Assembly (NCBI GenBank): GCA_949285915.1
Contig: CASDZW010000020.1
Span: 1 to 64,000, forward strand
Direction: 5' to 3'
Origin: an uncultured Collinsella sp.
Lineage (GTDB): Bacteria > Actinomycetota > Coriobacteriia > Coriobacteriales > Coriobacteriaceae
Length of the DNA: 64,000 nucleotides
Positions 42,459-50,286 of the stretch are shown piece after piece. The stretch's first letter is position 1, and every line of letters begins with the position of its first letter. The translations under genes and the position numbers were made by a program. The notes under the pieces are model-generated. The model was given only the letters and a program-made list of their open reading frames with translations, searched no databases and was not told the origin of the DNA.

Positions 42459-43781
42459 GTGGCAAAAGCGAATGAGAACACGGTAAACGATCTCGATTCG
42501 TACGTCGACAAGCTGCTCGAACGCGCTTCGACGACCGGCTCAGTCACCGAGGATGAGATTCAGATCGTCCTCAAGGACGTCGACGTCTCCGATACAGAAC
42601 TCACCGGCATCTACAGCACGCTGCGCGACCGCGGCGTTGATATCGTCTCTCAGGGCGACGACGATGCCGAGGCGCCTCTCGATAGCGAAGACTCTGTTCT
42701 GGGTGACGACCTTGATGATGAGTTCGAGGACGAGGACATCCGCGCCGCCAAGAATGCGGATGCTGAGATGGCTTCCACCAAGCCCAAGCGCAAGTCCCGC
42801 GTCCGCACCTCGCGCTCCCGCTCTCGCGTGCGCGGTATCGACGCCTCGACGGTCATGCTTACGGGCGACCCGGTGCGCATGTATCTGAAGGAGATCGGTA
42901 AGGTCGATCTTCTGACCGCTTCCGACGAGGTCGACCTCGCTATGAAGATCGAGGCCGGTCTTGAGGCAACCGATAAGCTCGAGGCTGCTGAGCGCGGTGA
43001 GCTTGAGCTCACGCGTGCCGAGAAGCGCCGTCTCATGCGTATCGAGCAGGTGGGTCTTGACGCCAAGCAGGCGCTCATCTCCGCTAACCTCCGTCTCGTC
43101 GTCTCCATCGCCAAGCGCTACGTCGGCCGCGGCATGCTCTTCCTCGACCTCATCCAGGAGGGCAACCTCGGTCTTATTCGCGCCGTCGAGAAATTTGATT
43201 ACGAGAAGGGCTTCAAGTTCTCCACGTACGCCACGTGGTGGATCCGTCAGGCCATCACGCGCGCCATTGCCGATCAGGCCCGCACCATCCGCATCCCCGT
43301 GCACATGGTGGAGACCATCAACAAGCTTATCCGTGTGCAGCGCCAGCTCCTGCAAGATCTTGGCCGCGACCCGACTCCCGAGGAGATCGGTGCCGAGATG
43401 GACATGTCGGCCGATCGCGTGCGCGAGATCCAGAAGATCAGCCAGGAGCCCGTCTCCCTCGAGACACCCATCGGCGAGGAGGAGGATTCGCAGCTCGGCG
43501 ACTTCATCGAGGACTCCCATGCCGTCGTTCCGCCCGATGCTGCGACGTTCTCCATGCTTCAGGAGCAGCTCGGTCAGGTGCTCGATACTCTTGCCGATCG
43601 CGAGCGCAAGGTTATCGAACTTCGCTTTGGCCTTGTTGACGGGCATCCGCGCACGCTCGAGGAGGTTGGTCGTGAGTTTGGCGTGACGCGCGAGCGCATT
43701 CGCCAGATCGAGTCCAAGACGCTGGCGAAGCTCCGTCATCCGTCCCGCTCCACGCGCCTGCGTGATTACGTCGAGAACTAA
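42459..43781 (+). CDS. rpoD: primary sigma factor (RpoD/SigA)
   Basis: GTG 42459 follows AAGGGAG; the ATG at 42444 would place that site inside the gene. The 440-residue housekeeping sigma factor has an N-terminal region 1.1, an Arg/Ser-rich basic segment, region 1.2 ([19 protein letters not shown]), and region 2 ([39 protein letters not shown], then [20 protein letters not shown] for -10 recognition). Region 3 ([13 protein letters not shown]) and region 4 ([20 protein letters not shown]) close the protein. A strong terminator follows. Confidence 0.97.
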   Translation: MAKANENTVNDLDSYVDKLLERASTTGSVTEDEIQIVLKDVDVSDTELTGIYSTLRDRGVDIVSQGDDDAEAPLDSEDSVLGDDLDDEFEDEDIRAAKNADAEMASTKPKRKSRVRTSRSRSRVRGIDASTVMLTGDPVRMYLKEIGKVDLLTASDEVDLAMKIEAGLEATDKLEAAERGELELTRAEKRRLMRIEQVGLDAKQALISANLRLVVSIAKRYVGRGMLFLDLIQEGNLGLIRAVEKFDYEKGFKFSTYATWWIRQAITRAIADQARTIRIPVHMVETINKLIRVQRQLLQDLGRDPTPEEIGAEMDMSADRVREIQKISQEPVSLETPIGEEEDSQLGDFIEDSHAVVPPDAATFSMLQEQLGQVLDTLADRERKVIELRFGLVDGHPRTLEEVGREFGVTRERIRQIESKTLAKLRHPSRSTRLRDYVEN

Positions 43782-43812
43782 GCGCGTCGCTCGCATACTT
43801 TTGGCGTTTGAG

Positions 43813-43847
43813 ACATCGCCCGCAGCAATCGTTGCGGGCGATGTTTT
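43813..43847 (+). terminator. intrinsic terminator after rpoD
   Basis: ACATCGCCCGCA (43813-43824) pairs perfectly with TGCGGGCGATGT (43833-43844), a 12-bp stem followed by TTT. It lies 32 bases after the rpoD stop and just before the ribosome site of the A24 peptidase gene. Confidence 0.8.
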
Positions 43848-43863
43848 GGTATCTAGGAGGAGC

Positions 43864-44301
43864 ATGTATCTCTACGCTGGCTATGTTGCAACGCTCGCAG
43901 TTCTCGTACTTTCGGGTGCGATCGACCTACATACGCGTCGGTTTCCTCATGCGCTGTTTTGCGTGCTTCTTCTTACATCGTCGATATCCACCGTATTGTT
44001 CGGCGGGATTGAGACATTGGCACGTAACGCCTGCTCCTCTCTGCTCTTGGCCTCGGCAGTTCTGGTTTTCGAACTTCTATGGCGGCGTTTTACCGGAAGG
44101 TCCGGGCAGGGCATGGGGGATATCAAAGCGCTGTTTGCCGTAGCGCTGTTCAACCCTGTGGTGGCGGGAATAAGCTATGCCTGCGCCATGACCGCACTTG
44201 CCGTTTCCGGGGTCGCATTGAAGAAAGAAGCACTCCCGCTACTTCCGTTTTTCGCCGGGGCTTATGCGCTTGTTTCGATGGCTATCCTATTCGGTATGTG
44301 A
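43864..44301 (+). CDS. A24-family prepilin peptidase-like membrane protein, catalytic domain only
   Basis: ATG 43864 follows AGGAGG. The 145-residue membrane protein has the two Asp motifs of type IV prepilin peptidases: GAIDLHTRRFPHAL (first Asp) and GMGDIKALFAVAL (GxGDxK). About five helices are visible. The Cys-rich N-terminal methyltransferase domain of full PilD enzymes is absent, so it resembles FlaK/TadV-type short peptidases. A pilin or Tad/Flp secretion target is not encoded in the window. It is separated from rpoD by a terminator. Confidence 0.8.
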   Translation: MYLYAGYVATLAVLVLSGAIDLHTRRFPHALFCVLLLTSSISTVLFGGIETLARNACSSLLLASAVLVFELLWRRFTGRSGQGMGDIKALFAVALFNPVVAGISYACAMTALAVSGVALKKEALPLLPFFAGAYALVSMAILFGM

Positions 44302-44356
44302 ATCTGTCCGCGTGATATGCGAAGATGATGCAAAGAGGATTGAAGGGGAGGTTTCT

Positions 44357-45604
44357 ATGGCTTCCTGTGAGAGTACTACAGATTTGGTGCGGGCTCGCAT
44401 GGACCGCATCCAAGGTTCGCTGTCCAATGAGCTTATCGAACGCATTATCGAAGATCGGGCGCGTGGATGGGTGAACCCCTACCGTGCCAATGACCGCGAT
44501 GTGATTCGTCGGGAGCGGCGCTCTGGTGACGAAGCAAGCATCTGGCGTCCCGCCTACGTGCGGGATGTGGAGAAAATCATCCACACGCCCGCCTATAACC
44601 GGTATGCCGGCAAGACCCAGGTGTTCAGTTTCCGCAGCAACGATGACCTCTCACGTCGCGGCCTCCATGTCCAGCTCGTTGCGCGCATCGCGCGAGACAT
44701 CGGATTCGCCCTCGGCCTCAACTGCGACCTCATCGAGGCGATTGGTCTCGGGCACGATCTGGGCCACACGCCCTTTGGTCATGCGGGCGAGCGCTGTCTG
44801 AACGATGTGTACCATGCGCGTACCGGACGCTGGTTCTTCCATAACGTGCACTCGGTTCGTGTGCTTGACACCCTGTACGGACGCAACTTGTCGCTTCAGA
44901 CGCTCGACGGCGCGCTCACGCATAACGGCGAGTACGAGCAGCAGGTTTTCGAGCTCTCCGGGCTTTCTGGGTTCGACGAGTTCGACATGGTGCGTGAGCG
45001 TTGCTATACCAAGGGTAATCTTGCTATCGGCCACTTGAGGCCCATGACGCTCGAGGGCTGCGTGGTACGTATTTCTGACATCATTGCCTACGTTGGGCGC
45101 GACCGTCAGGACGCCATTGCGGCGGGTCTTCTTCACGAGGATGCTTTTGAGGACGGCCTCGGAGGCGGTTACAACTCGTGGATCTTGACGCACGCCTCGG
45201 CCGACATCATCGAGCACAGCTACGGCAAGGACCGCATCGAGATGAGCGAGGACCTCTTTGCAGAGATTCGCCGTGCCAAGGCGGAGAACTATGCCAAGAT
45301 CTACCGTTCAAGCGGAATAGAAGGGGAGCGCGCCGAGGAGCTCGCCCGCGCCTTCGAGCTCGTGTACGATCGCTGCCTTTCCGACCTCGCAAAAGAGGAT
45401 GAGTCGAGCTATTTATTCCGCCACCACATAGCGCGTATTGAGCAGGCGCTTTCCTACTATGGCAGGCATTACAACTGGAAAGATGACCCAGACCAAACGG
45501 TCGTGGACTATATCGCTAGCATGACCGACGGATACTTTACCGAGCTCGCCACGCGTTACTTCCCCGAGATTCGCTTCCCCCAGCGGACCTATATCAACGA
45601 ATAG
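44357..45604 (+). CDS. HD-domain deoxyguanosinetriphosphate triphosphohydrolase-like protein
   Basis: ATG 44357 follows AAGGGGAGG. The 415-residue protein fits dNTPase-type HD enzymes: RRERRSGDEASIWRPAYVRD near the N-terminus, YAGKTQVFSF, RRGLHVQLVARIARDIGFALGLN, and the HD signature LGHDLGHTPFGHAGE. VVRISDIIAYVGRD supplies the later metal-site Asp, and LTHASADIIEHSYGKD follows. These enzymes hydrolyse dNTPs to nucleoside and triphosphate. It is eight bases upstream of rarA on the same strand. Confidence 0.85.
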   Translation: MASCESTTDLVRARMDRIQGSLSNELIERIIEDRARGWVNPYRANDRDVIRRERRSGDEASIWRPAYVRDVEKIIHTPAYNRYAGKTQVFSFRSNDDLSRRGLHVQLVARIARDIGFALGLNCDLIEAIGLGHDLGHTPFGHAGERCLNDVYHARTGRWFFHNVHSVRVLDTLYGRNLSLQTLDGALTHNGEYEQQVFELSGLSGFDEFDMVRERCYTKGNLAIGHLRPMTLEGCVVRISDIIAYVGRDRQDAIAAGLLHEDAFEDGLGGGYNSWILTHASADIIEHSYGKDRIEMSEDLFAEIRRAKAENYAKIYRSSGIEGERAEELARAFELVYDRCLSDLAKEDESSYLFRHHIARIEQALSYYGRHYNWKDDPDQTVVDYIASMTDGYFTELATRYFPEIRFPQRTYINE

Positions 45605-45612
45605 GACGATGA

Positions 45613-46977
45613 ATGGAAACGCTTTTCAGCCAAGGTGAGACGGAGCGGACCCTTAAGAACGCCCCGCTTGCGGTGCGCATGAGGCCAAAGACGCTTGACG
45701 ACTATGTTGGCCAGACAAAGGCGGCGGGGCCGGGGTCGTGGCTGCGTTCCGCCATAGAACACGACGTGCTCTCAAGCGTGATTCTCTACGGACCGGCAGG
45801 TACGGGCAAGACTACGCTCGCGCATATTATCGCGGCGCATACGCGTAGCGAGTTTGTCGAGGTGTCTGCCGTTACCGGTACGGTGAAGGACCTGCGGCAT
45901 GAGATTGATGAGGCAAAACGCCGCCTCATGGCATATGACCGGCGGACCATCCTCTTTATCGATGAGATTCACCGCTTCAACCGCTCGCAGCAAGATGCCC
46001 TTCTGCATGCGGTCGAGAATCGTACGGTCATCATGATCGGCGCTACGACGGAAAACCCGTATTTCGAGGTCAACTCGGCTCTGTTGTCGCGAGCGCGCGT
46101 CGTTGAGCTCGAACATCTGAGTAACGACGATATCGCTTCTTTGATACGGCGCGCGCTTACGGCGCCGCAAGGTCTCGCTGGTGCCTACAGCGCTTCAGAT
46201 GAGGTTGTTGATGCGATCTGCATGCTTGCCGCCGGTGATGCTCGCTCTGCGCTCACTACGCTTGAGCTTGCGAGCGAGATGGCGCTCGTCCGTTCGGATT
46301 CCGATGATAACGCTGGCCGAGGGGCCAGGGACACGGCGCCGATAGAGATAACGCTTGAAGATGTCCGTATGGCGAACCCGCGTCGCGGCCTTTCCTACGA
46401 CAAAGCGGGCGATATGCACTACGACATCATCTCGGCCTTCATCAAGTCCATGCGCGGCAGTGATCCCGACGCTGCGGTGTATTGGCTTGCGCGCATGATC
46501 GATGCGGGGGAGGACCCGAAGTTCATCGCCCGGCGCATCCTCATCGCTGCGTCTGAGGATATCGGCAATGCCGACCCGCAGGCCATCTTGGTCGCGGAAG
46601 CGGCGTTCAAGGCGGCCGAGGTCATCGGCTACCCGGAATGTCGCATTAACCTCGCCCAGGCGGCCATCTATAACGCTCTTGCGCCTAAGTCTAACGCCTG
46701 TGAAGCGGCGATTGACGCCGCTCTTGCCGACGTGCACACAAGCGGGCAGCGAGAGGTCCCCAATCATCTGCGCGATCGGCATCGTCCGGGTTCTGATGAA
46801 TACGGCCCTTACCTGTATCCGCACGATTACCCTGAAGGCTGGGTTGAGCAGCGTTATCTGCCCGAGGGCCTTGAGCGTGGCGCCTTCTGGAAGCCCGCTG
46901 GTCGCGGCTGGGAGGAGTGGCGCGTGGAACAGAGCGCTCGCGACCGCTCGGGCAGAGCCCCAGAAACTTCTGTGTAG
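45613..46977 (+). CDS. rarA: replication-associated recombination protein RarA (MgsA)
   Basis: The 454-residue AAA+ ATPase acts at stalled forks. It has PLAVRMRPKTLDDYVGQ, the Walker A GPAGTGKTTLAHIIA, Walker B LFIDEIHRFNRSQQDALLHAVE, and sensor 1 GATTENPYFEVNSALLSRARV. The tetramerisation and C-terminal domain includes HYDIISAFIKSMRGSDPDAAVYWLARMI and ASEDIGNADPQA, the typical RarA block. It probably shares a transcript with the HD-domain gene eight bases upstream. Confidence 0.95.
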   Translation: METLFSQGETERTLKNAPLAVRMRPKTLDDYVGQTKAAGPGSWLRSAIEHDVLSSVILYGPAGTGKTTLAHIIAAHTRSEFVEVSAVTGTVKDLRHEIDEAKRRLMAYDRRTILFIDEIHRFNRSQQDALLHAVENRTVIMIGATTENPYFEVNSALLSRARVVELEHLSNDDIASLIRRALTAPQGLAGAYSASDEVVDAICMLAAGDARSALTTLELASEMALVRSDSDDNAGRGARDTAPIEITLEDVRMANPRRGLSYDKAGDMHYDIISAFIKSMRGSDPDAAVYWLARMIDAGEDPKFIARRILIAASEDIGNADPQAILVAEAAFKAAEVIGYPECRINLAQAAIYNALAPKSNACEAAIDAALADVHTSGQREVPNHLRDRHRPGSDEYGPYLYPHDYPEGWVEQRYLPEGLERGAFWKPAGRGWEEWRVEQSARDRSGRAPETSV

Positions 46978-47108
46978 CTTTCGATAGCGTCGCTTGTCCG
47001 TTTAGTCTGATTGCGCGGCGCGACGACGCAGTTTTCAAATAAAGGGTAGTATTAAGCTTTGTACGTACCGCGCGGCTGTAAGGTCGCCCCGAGATGCTGG
47101 GAGGCATC

Positions 47109-47654
47109 ATGGACCCCCTCCAAATCGTTCTCATCGTCGTCTGCGTTGCGGCTGTTTGGGCGCTTATTGAGATCGCGCTTCTTGCCCGCAAGGGACGCGC
47201 ATCCGTCCAGACGCTCGATTCTGCTGTGAGCGAGATCAACGAGACGCTGGCAGAGGCCAAGCCCGTCATCGCTAAGCTCGATGACACGCTCGAGGAGCTT
47301 CAGCCTGCCGTTCAGCGCGTTGAGCCGCTTCTTGCAAGCGCTAACGTGGCGGTCGACGCCCTTTCCGCTAACCTCGTTGAGGTTGAGGCCGTCGTGCGCG
47401 ACGTCTCCTCGTTTACCGGTACCGCCGTTAACGCCAAGCATGCTGCCCGCGGCGTGGCGAATTCCGCGACCGGCGCTGTGCAGCGCTTCTTGAGCAAGCG
47501 CAAGGGTGAGGAGGGCGATACAGACCGCGCCCTTACCGAGGGTCCTGCCGAGCCGGCCGTCCAGCCCGAGGAGGAAAAGCCCGTCGAGCGCCAGTACTTC
47601 ACCTACGGTGCCGATGAGTCCTCTGCGCCCGCCGGGGAGGCAGCTCATGAGTAA
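47109..47654 (+). CDS. DUF948-like membrane-anchored coiled-coil protein
   Basis: ATG 47109 follows GGGAGG. The 181 residues have one N-terminal transmembrane helix (PLQIVLIVVCVAAVWALIEIALL) and a helical soluble region with repeats of SEINETLAEAKPVIAKLDDTLEEL and spaced Leu/Ile. The tail is acidic with PEEEKPVERQYFTYG. General-stress and DUF948 proteins look like this. It overlaps the anti-sigma-like gene by eight bases, so it belongs to the sigma-factor operon that continues to 50220. Confidence 0.7.
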   Translation: MDPLQIVLIVVCVAAVWALIEIALLARKGRASVQTLDSAVSEINETLAEAKPVIAKLDDTLEELQPAVQRVEPLLASANVAVDALSANLVEVEAVVRDVSSFTGTAVNAKHAARGVANSATGAVQRFLSKRKGEEGDTDRALTEGPAEPAVQPEEEKPVERQYFTYGADESSAPAGEAAHE

Positions 47655-48021
47655 CAGCAGCACCGTTAAACTCGAGGTCGCGTCTTCACCGGAGCTCGCC
47701 CGCCTCGTCCGAATGACTGCCGCGAACGTCGCCGCGCTCTCTGGCATGTCGGTCGATCGTATCGAGGATATGCGCATGGTCGCCGAGGAGGCTTTTATCT
47801 TTGCCTCATCCATCGACCCGGACGGCGTGCTCTCCATCGCCTTTGACGTGTATTCTGACGGTGTCTCCATGGTGTTCACCACCGGAGTCGACTCGATCCC
47901 CACGCTTGAAGAGGGGGATCCCGCAGCTTACGCTGACCTCATCTTGGGTGCGGTCTGCGATTCCTATGAAAAGCTCGCCTCGCCTGTGAGGCTTTCACTT
48001 GAAGTCAGGACGGATGCCTGA
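47647..48021 (+). CDS. RsbW-like anti-sigma factor, degenerate ATP-binding motifs
   Basis: ATG 47647 lies behind GGGGAGG. The 124-residue protein has the RsbW/SpoIIAB layout: an early strand and helix (ARLVRMTAANVAALSGMSVDRIEDMRMVAEEAF), then VLSIAFDVYSDGVSMVFTTGVD. The Bergerat-fold N-box Asn (usually in SEACTNA) reads EEAFIFA, and the G-box (usually DxGxG) reads FTTGVD. ATP binding and kinase activity may therefore be lost. It is directly followed by the sigma-factor gene, so partner-switch control of that sigma is expected. No RsbV-like anti-anti-sigma gene is present. Regulation may be by another mechanism. Confidence 0.65.
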   Translation: MSNSSTVKLEVASSPELARLVRMTAANVAALSGMSVDRIEDMRMVAEEAFIFASSIDPDGVLSIAFDVYSDGVSMVFTTGVDSIPTLEEGDPAAYADLILGAVCDSYEKLASPVRLSLEVRTDA

Positions 48022-48814
48022 TATGCCCCAGAGATCTTCTTCGGGAAAGACCGCTTGGGATAAGGAGAAAACGCACGAGCTCTTCCGCCGCTATAAGGAG
48101 GAGGGTGATCGCGATGCTCGCGAGAAGCTCGTCATGTCCCATCTCAATCTGGTCAGATTCCTTGCCAATAAATTCAAGAACCGAGGCGAGCCCATCGACG
48201 ACCTTATGCAGGTCGGGTACTTGGGTCTCCTTAAGGCCATCGATGGCTTCGACCCCTCGCGCGGCCTTGAGTTCACCACCTACGCCACGCCGACGATCCT
48301 CGGTGAGATCAAACGACATTTCCGCGACAAGGGTTGGTCCGTACGCGTGCCGAGGCGCCTGCAGGAGCTCTCTGCCAAGGTCAACCAAGCTACCGACGTC
48401 CTGACCGTCCAGCTTCAGCGCTCGCCTAAAATTGAAGAGGTCGCCGAGTACCTTGACGCTTCGGTGGACGAGGTGCTCGAGGCCATGGAATCTTCCTCTG
48501 CGTATAGCTCAGTTCCCCTTGAGGGAACCGGTTCCTCGGAGAGTGACGATGCGCCTTCGATCATCGACCGCTACGCCTCCGACGATGCTGACCTTGAGCT
48601 CACCGACGATAGGATCATGATCGAGGACGCGCTGGAAGACCTGTCGCCCCGCGAGCGCGAGGTCATCGAGCTCAGGTTTAAAGAGGGGCTTACGCAGATC
48701 GAGATGGCCGAGCGCCTCGGTATCTCGCAGGTTCAGGTGTCACGCCTCCTTCGTCGCACCCTTAAGAAGATTCAGGACAAGATCGATCCGTCGGGAAGCC
48801 TGGTACGGTCATGA
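48014..48814 (+). CDS. SigB/SigF/SigG-type alternative sigma factor
   Basis: ATG 48014 overlaps the end of the anti-sigma-like gene; upstream TTG 47999 and downstream ATG 48023 are alternatives. The 266-residue sigma-70-family protein has region 2 (LNLVRFLANKFKNRGEPIDDLMQVGYLGLLKAIDGFD, EFTTYATPTILGEIKRHFRDK), region 3 (VPRRLQELSAKVNQATDVL), and region 4 (SPREREVIELRFKEGLTQIEMAERLGISQVQVSRLLRR). The pattern and the adjacent RsbW-like gene place it in the SigB/F/G group of stress or sporulation sigmas. It overlaps the AI-2E permease gene by four bases, so that gene belongs to the same transcript. Confidence 0.85.
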   Translation: MPDMPQRSSSGKTAWDKEKTHELFRRYKEEGDRDAREKLVMSHLNLVRFLANKFKNRGEPIDDLMQVGYLGLLKAIDGFDPSRGLEFTTYATPTILGEIKRHFRDKGWSVRVPRRLQELSAKVNQATDVLTVQLQRSPKIEEVAEYLDASVDEVLEAMESSSAYSSVPLEGTGSSESDDAPSIIDRYASDDADLELTDDRIMIEDALEDLSPREREVIELRFKEGLTQIEMAERLGISQVQVSRLLRRTLKKIQDKIDPSGSLVRS

Positions 48815-50220
48815 TGGAGCAGGGTCCTATGCGCCGCGACCGCAGCATCAACCTCGGCCGTCACGATTTTGCCTTTGGCATTGGGCTTCGCGTTTGGATT
48901 GTGGTCGGTGCCATCATCATCGGAACCGCCGCTTTGAACGTTCTCGACGTGCTTGCGCCGGTCATCGAGTTCTTCGCTGTCGGATCGCTCGTTGCCTTTG
49001 TGGCCGCTCCTATCGTAAACGGTCTTGAGGCGCGCGGCGTATCGCGCAGCGCGGGCGGACTCGTGGGTCTCGCCGTGGTGATCGCGGTCATCGTGCTTAT
49101 TATGATGATCGTTGCTCCGCTCATCTTCTCGCAGCTGCTCGAGCTCTTCTCCCGTGTGCCGCAGCAGCTTCGCGACCTTGGAGATTGGCTTGGCACGCTT
49201 GCCGGTGATTTCAAGTTTCTCGCCGAGTATTCCTGGGCGTCCCAGCTGAGCACCGTCTTCGATACGGTTGCCGACAACGCCGCTCGCTATGCCGCGACGG
49301 TCGCTGGAGACCTGGGCCGCGGTGTGATCCCATTCATCTCGTCCGTCGGATCGCAGCTCTTCATCGTCTTTCTTGGGCTCGTTCTCGCGTACTGGCTTGT
49401 CTGCGATTATCCGCGCATCCATCGCGAGATCGGCACCATCGTGGGCGAGGGTCACGAGATGAGCTACCGCTTCATGGTGGCCATTCTTTCGCGTTCGGTC
49501 GGCGGGTACATGCGCGGCACCATCATCACCTCGGCGATCGATGGCGCCCTCTCCTTCGTCGGTTTTCTTTTGATCGGCCACCCGTATGCCCTGCTTATGG
49601 GTGTGCTCACGGCACTCTTCCACCTCATCCCGGTGGTCGGCCCTGTGATTTCCTCGGCCTTTGCCACGCTCGTCGCCCTGTTCTACAGCCCGGCTCTTGC
49701 GATCTGGACTCTCGTTATCTGCATGGTCGCGCAGAACATCACCGACAACGTACTGTCCCCGCGCATCATGCAGTCCGCTGTTTCTGTCCACCCCGCCATG
49801 AGCCTCGTTGCCATCGTTGTGGGGTCTGCCCTCATGGGTCCGCTTGGCATGGTCGTCGCCATTCCGCTTTGCGCCGCCCTCAAAGGTCTGTTCATCTTCT
49901 ATTTCGAGAAGCAGACCAAGCGGCAGATCGTCTCTTGGGACGGCGCCGTGTTCCAGGGCCAGCCGTTCCACGATGAGGCTGGCGATCCGGTTCCCGCCTA
50001 TGACGCGCTCGGTAACGACTCCTTCGTGAGCGACTCCCAGCTCATCTCCGATGAGGCTGCGCCCTCCGCTGAAGCTGAGCCCAAGCCGCCTGAGCTCGAA
50101 AATCCCTGGGCAAACCTTATGGCGCTCAACAACCTTCAGGCGCGGGGTACCGGCGTGTTTCGCAACCCCTTCGCCTCCGAGAATGACGACTCCGCGGGAG
50201 ATGGGACAAAGACGTCCTAG
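48811..50220 (+). CDS. AI-2E family (PerM/YdiK-like) permease, copy 2
   Basis: ATG 48811 overlaps the sigma-factor stop. The 469-residue protein has the PerM arrangement: N-terminal helices with EFFAVGSLVAFVAAPIVNGLE, a helical soluble insert (RVPQQLRDLGDWLGTLAGDFKF), and a C-terminal helix set with ALFHLIPVVGPVISSAFATLVALF and NITDNVLSPRIMQS. GSALMGPLGMVVAIPLCAALK is the family's last helix. A hydrophilic C-terminal tail of about 95 residues is unusual. The coupling to an anti-sigma/sigma pair suggests stress-linked function. Confidence 0.82.
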   Translation: MMEQGPMRRDRSINLGRHDFAFGIGLRVWIVVGAIIIGTAALNVLDVLAPVIEFFAVGSLVAFVAAPIVNGLEARGVSRSAGGLVGLAVVIAVIVLIMMIVAPLIFSQLLELFSRVPQQLRDLGDWLGTLAGDFKFLAEYSWASQLSTVFDTVADNAARYAATVAGDLGRGVIPFISSVGSQLFIVFLGLVLAYWLVCDYPRIHREIGTIVGEGHEMSYRFMVAILSRSVGGYMRGTIITSAIDGALSFVGFLLIGHPYALLMGVLTALFHLIPVVGPVISSAFATLVALFYSPALAIWTLVICMVAQNITDNVLSPRIMQSAVSVHPAMSLVAIVVGSALMGPLGMVVAIPLCAALKGLFIFYFEKQTKRQIVSWDGAVFQGQPFHDEAGDPVPAYDALGNDSFVSDSQLISDEAAPSAEAEPKPPELENPWANLMALNNLQARGTGVFRNPFASENDDSAGDGTKTS

Positions 50221-50237
50221 CGGACCTCGGTTTTCGT

Positions 50238-50243
50238 TATAAT
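50238..50243 (+). promoter_or_regulatory. TATAAT -10 upstream of alaS
   Basis: A consensus TATAAT lies at 50238-50243, 44 bases before the alaS start codon. No strong -35 is visible; the expected position falls in the last codons of the permease gene. Confidence 0.5.
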
Positions 50244-50286
50244 TCATTCGTTTGACAGCATTTTCGTTACCAGGAAGAGGCTTCCT

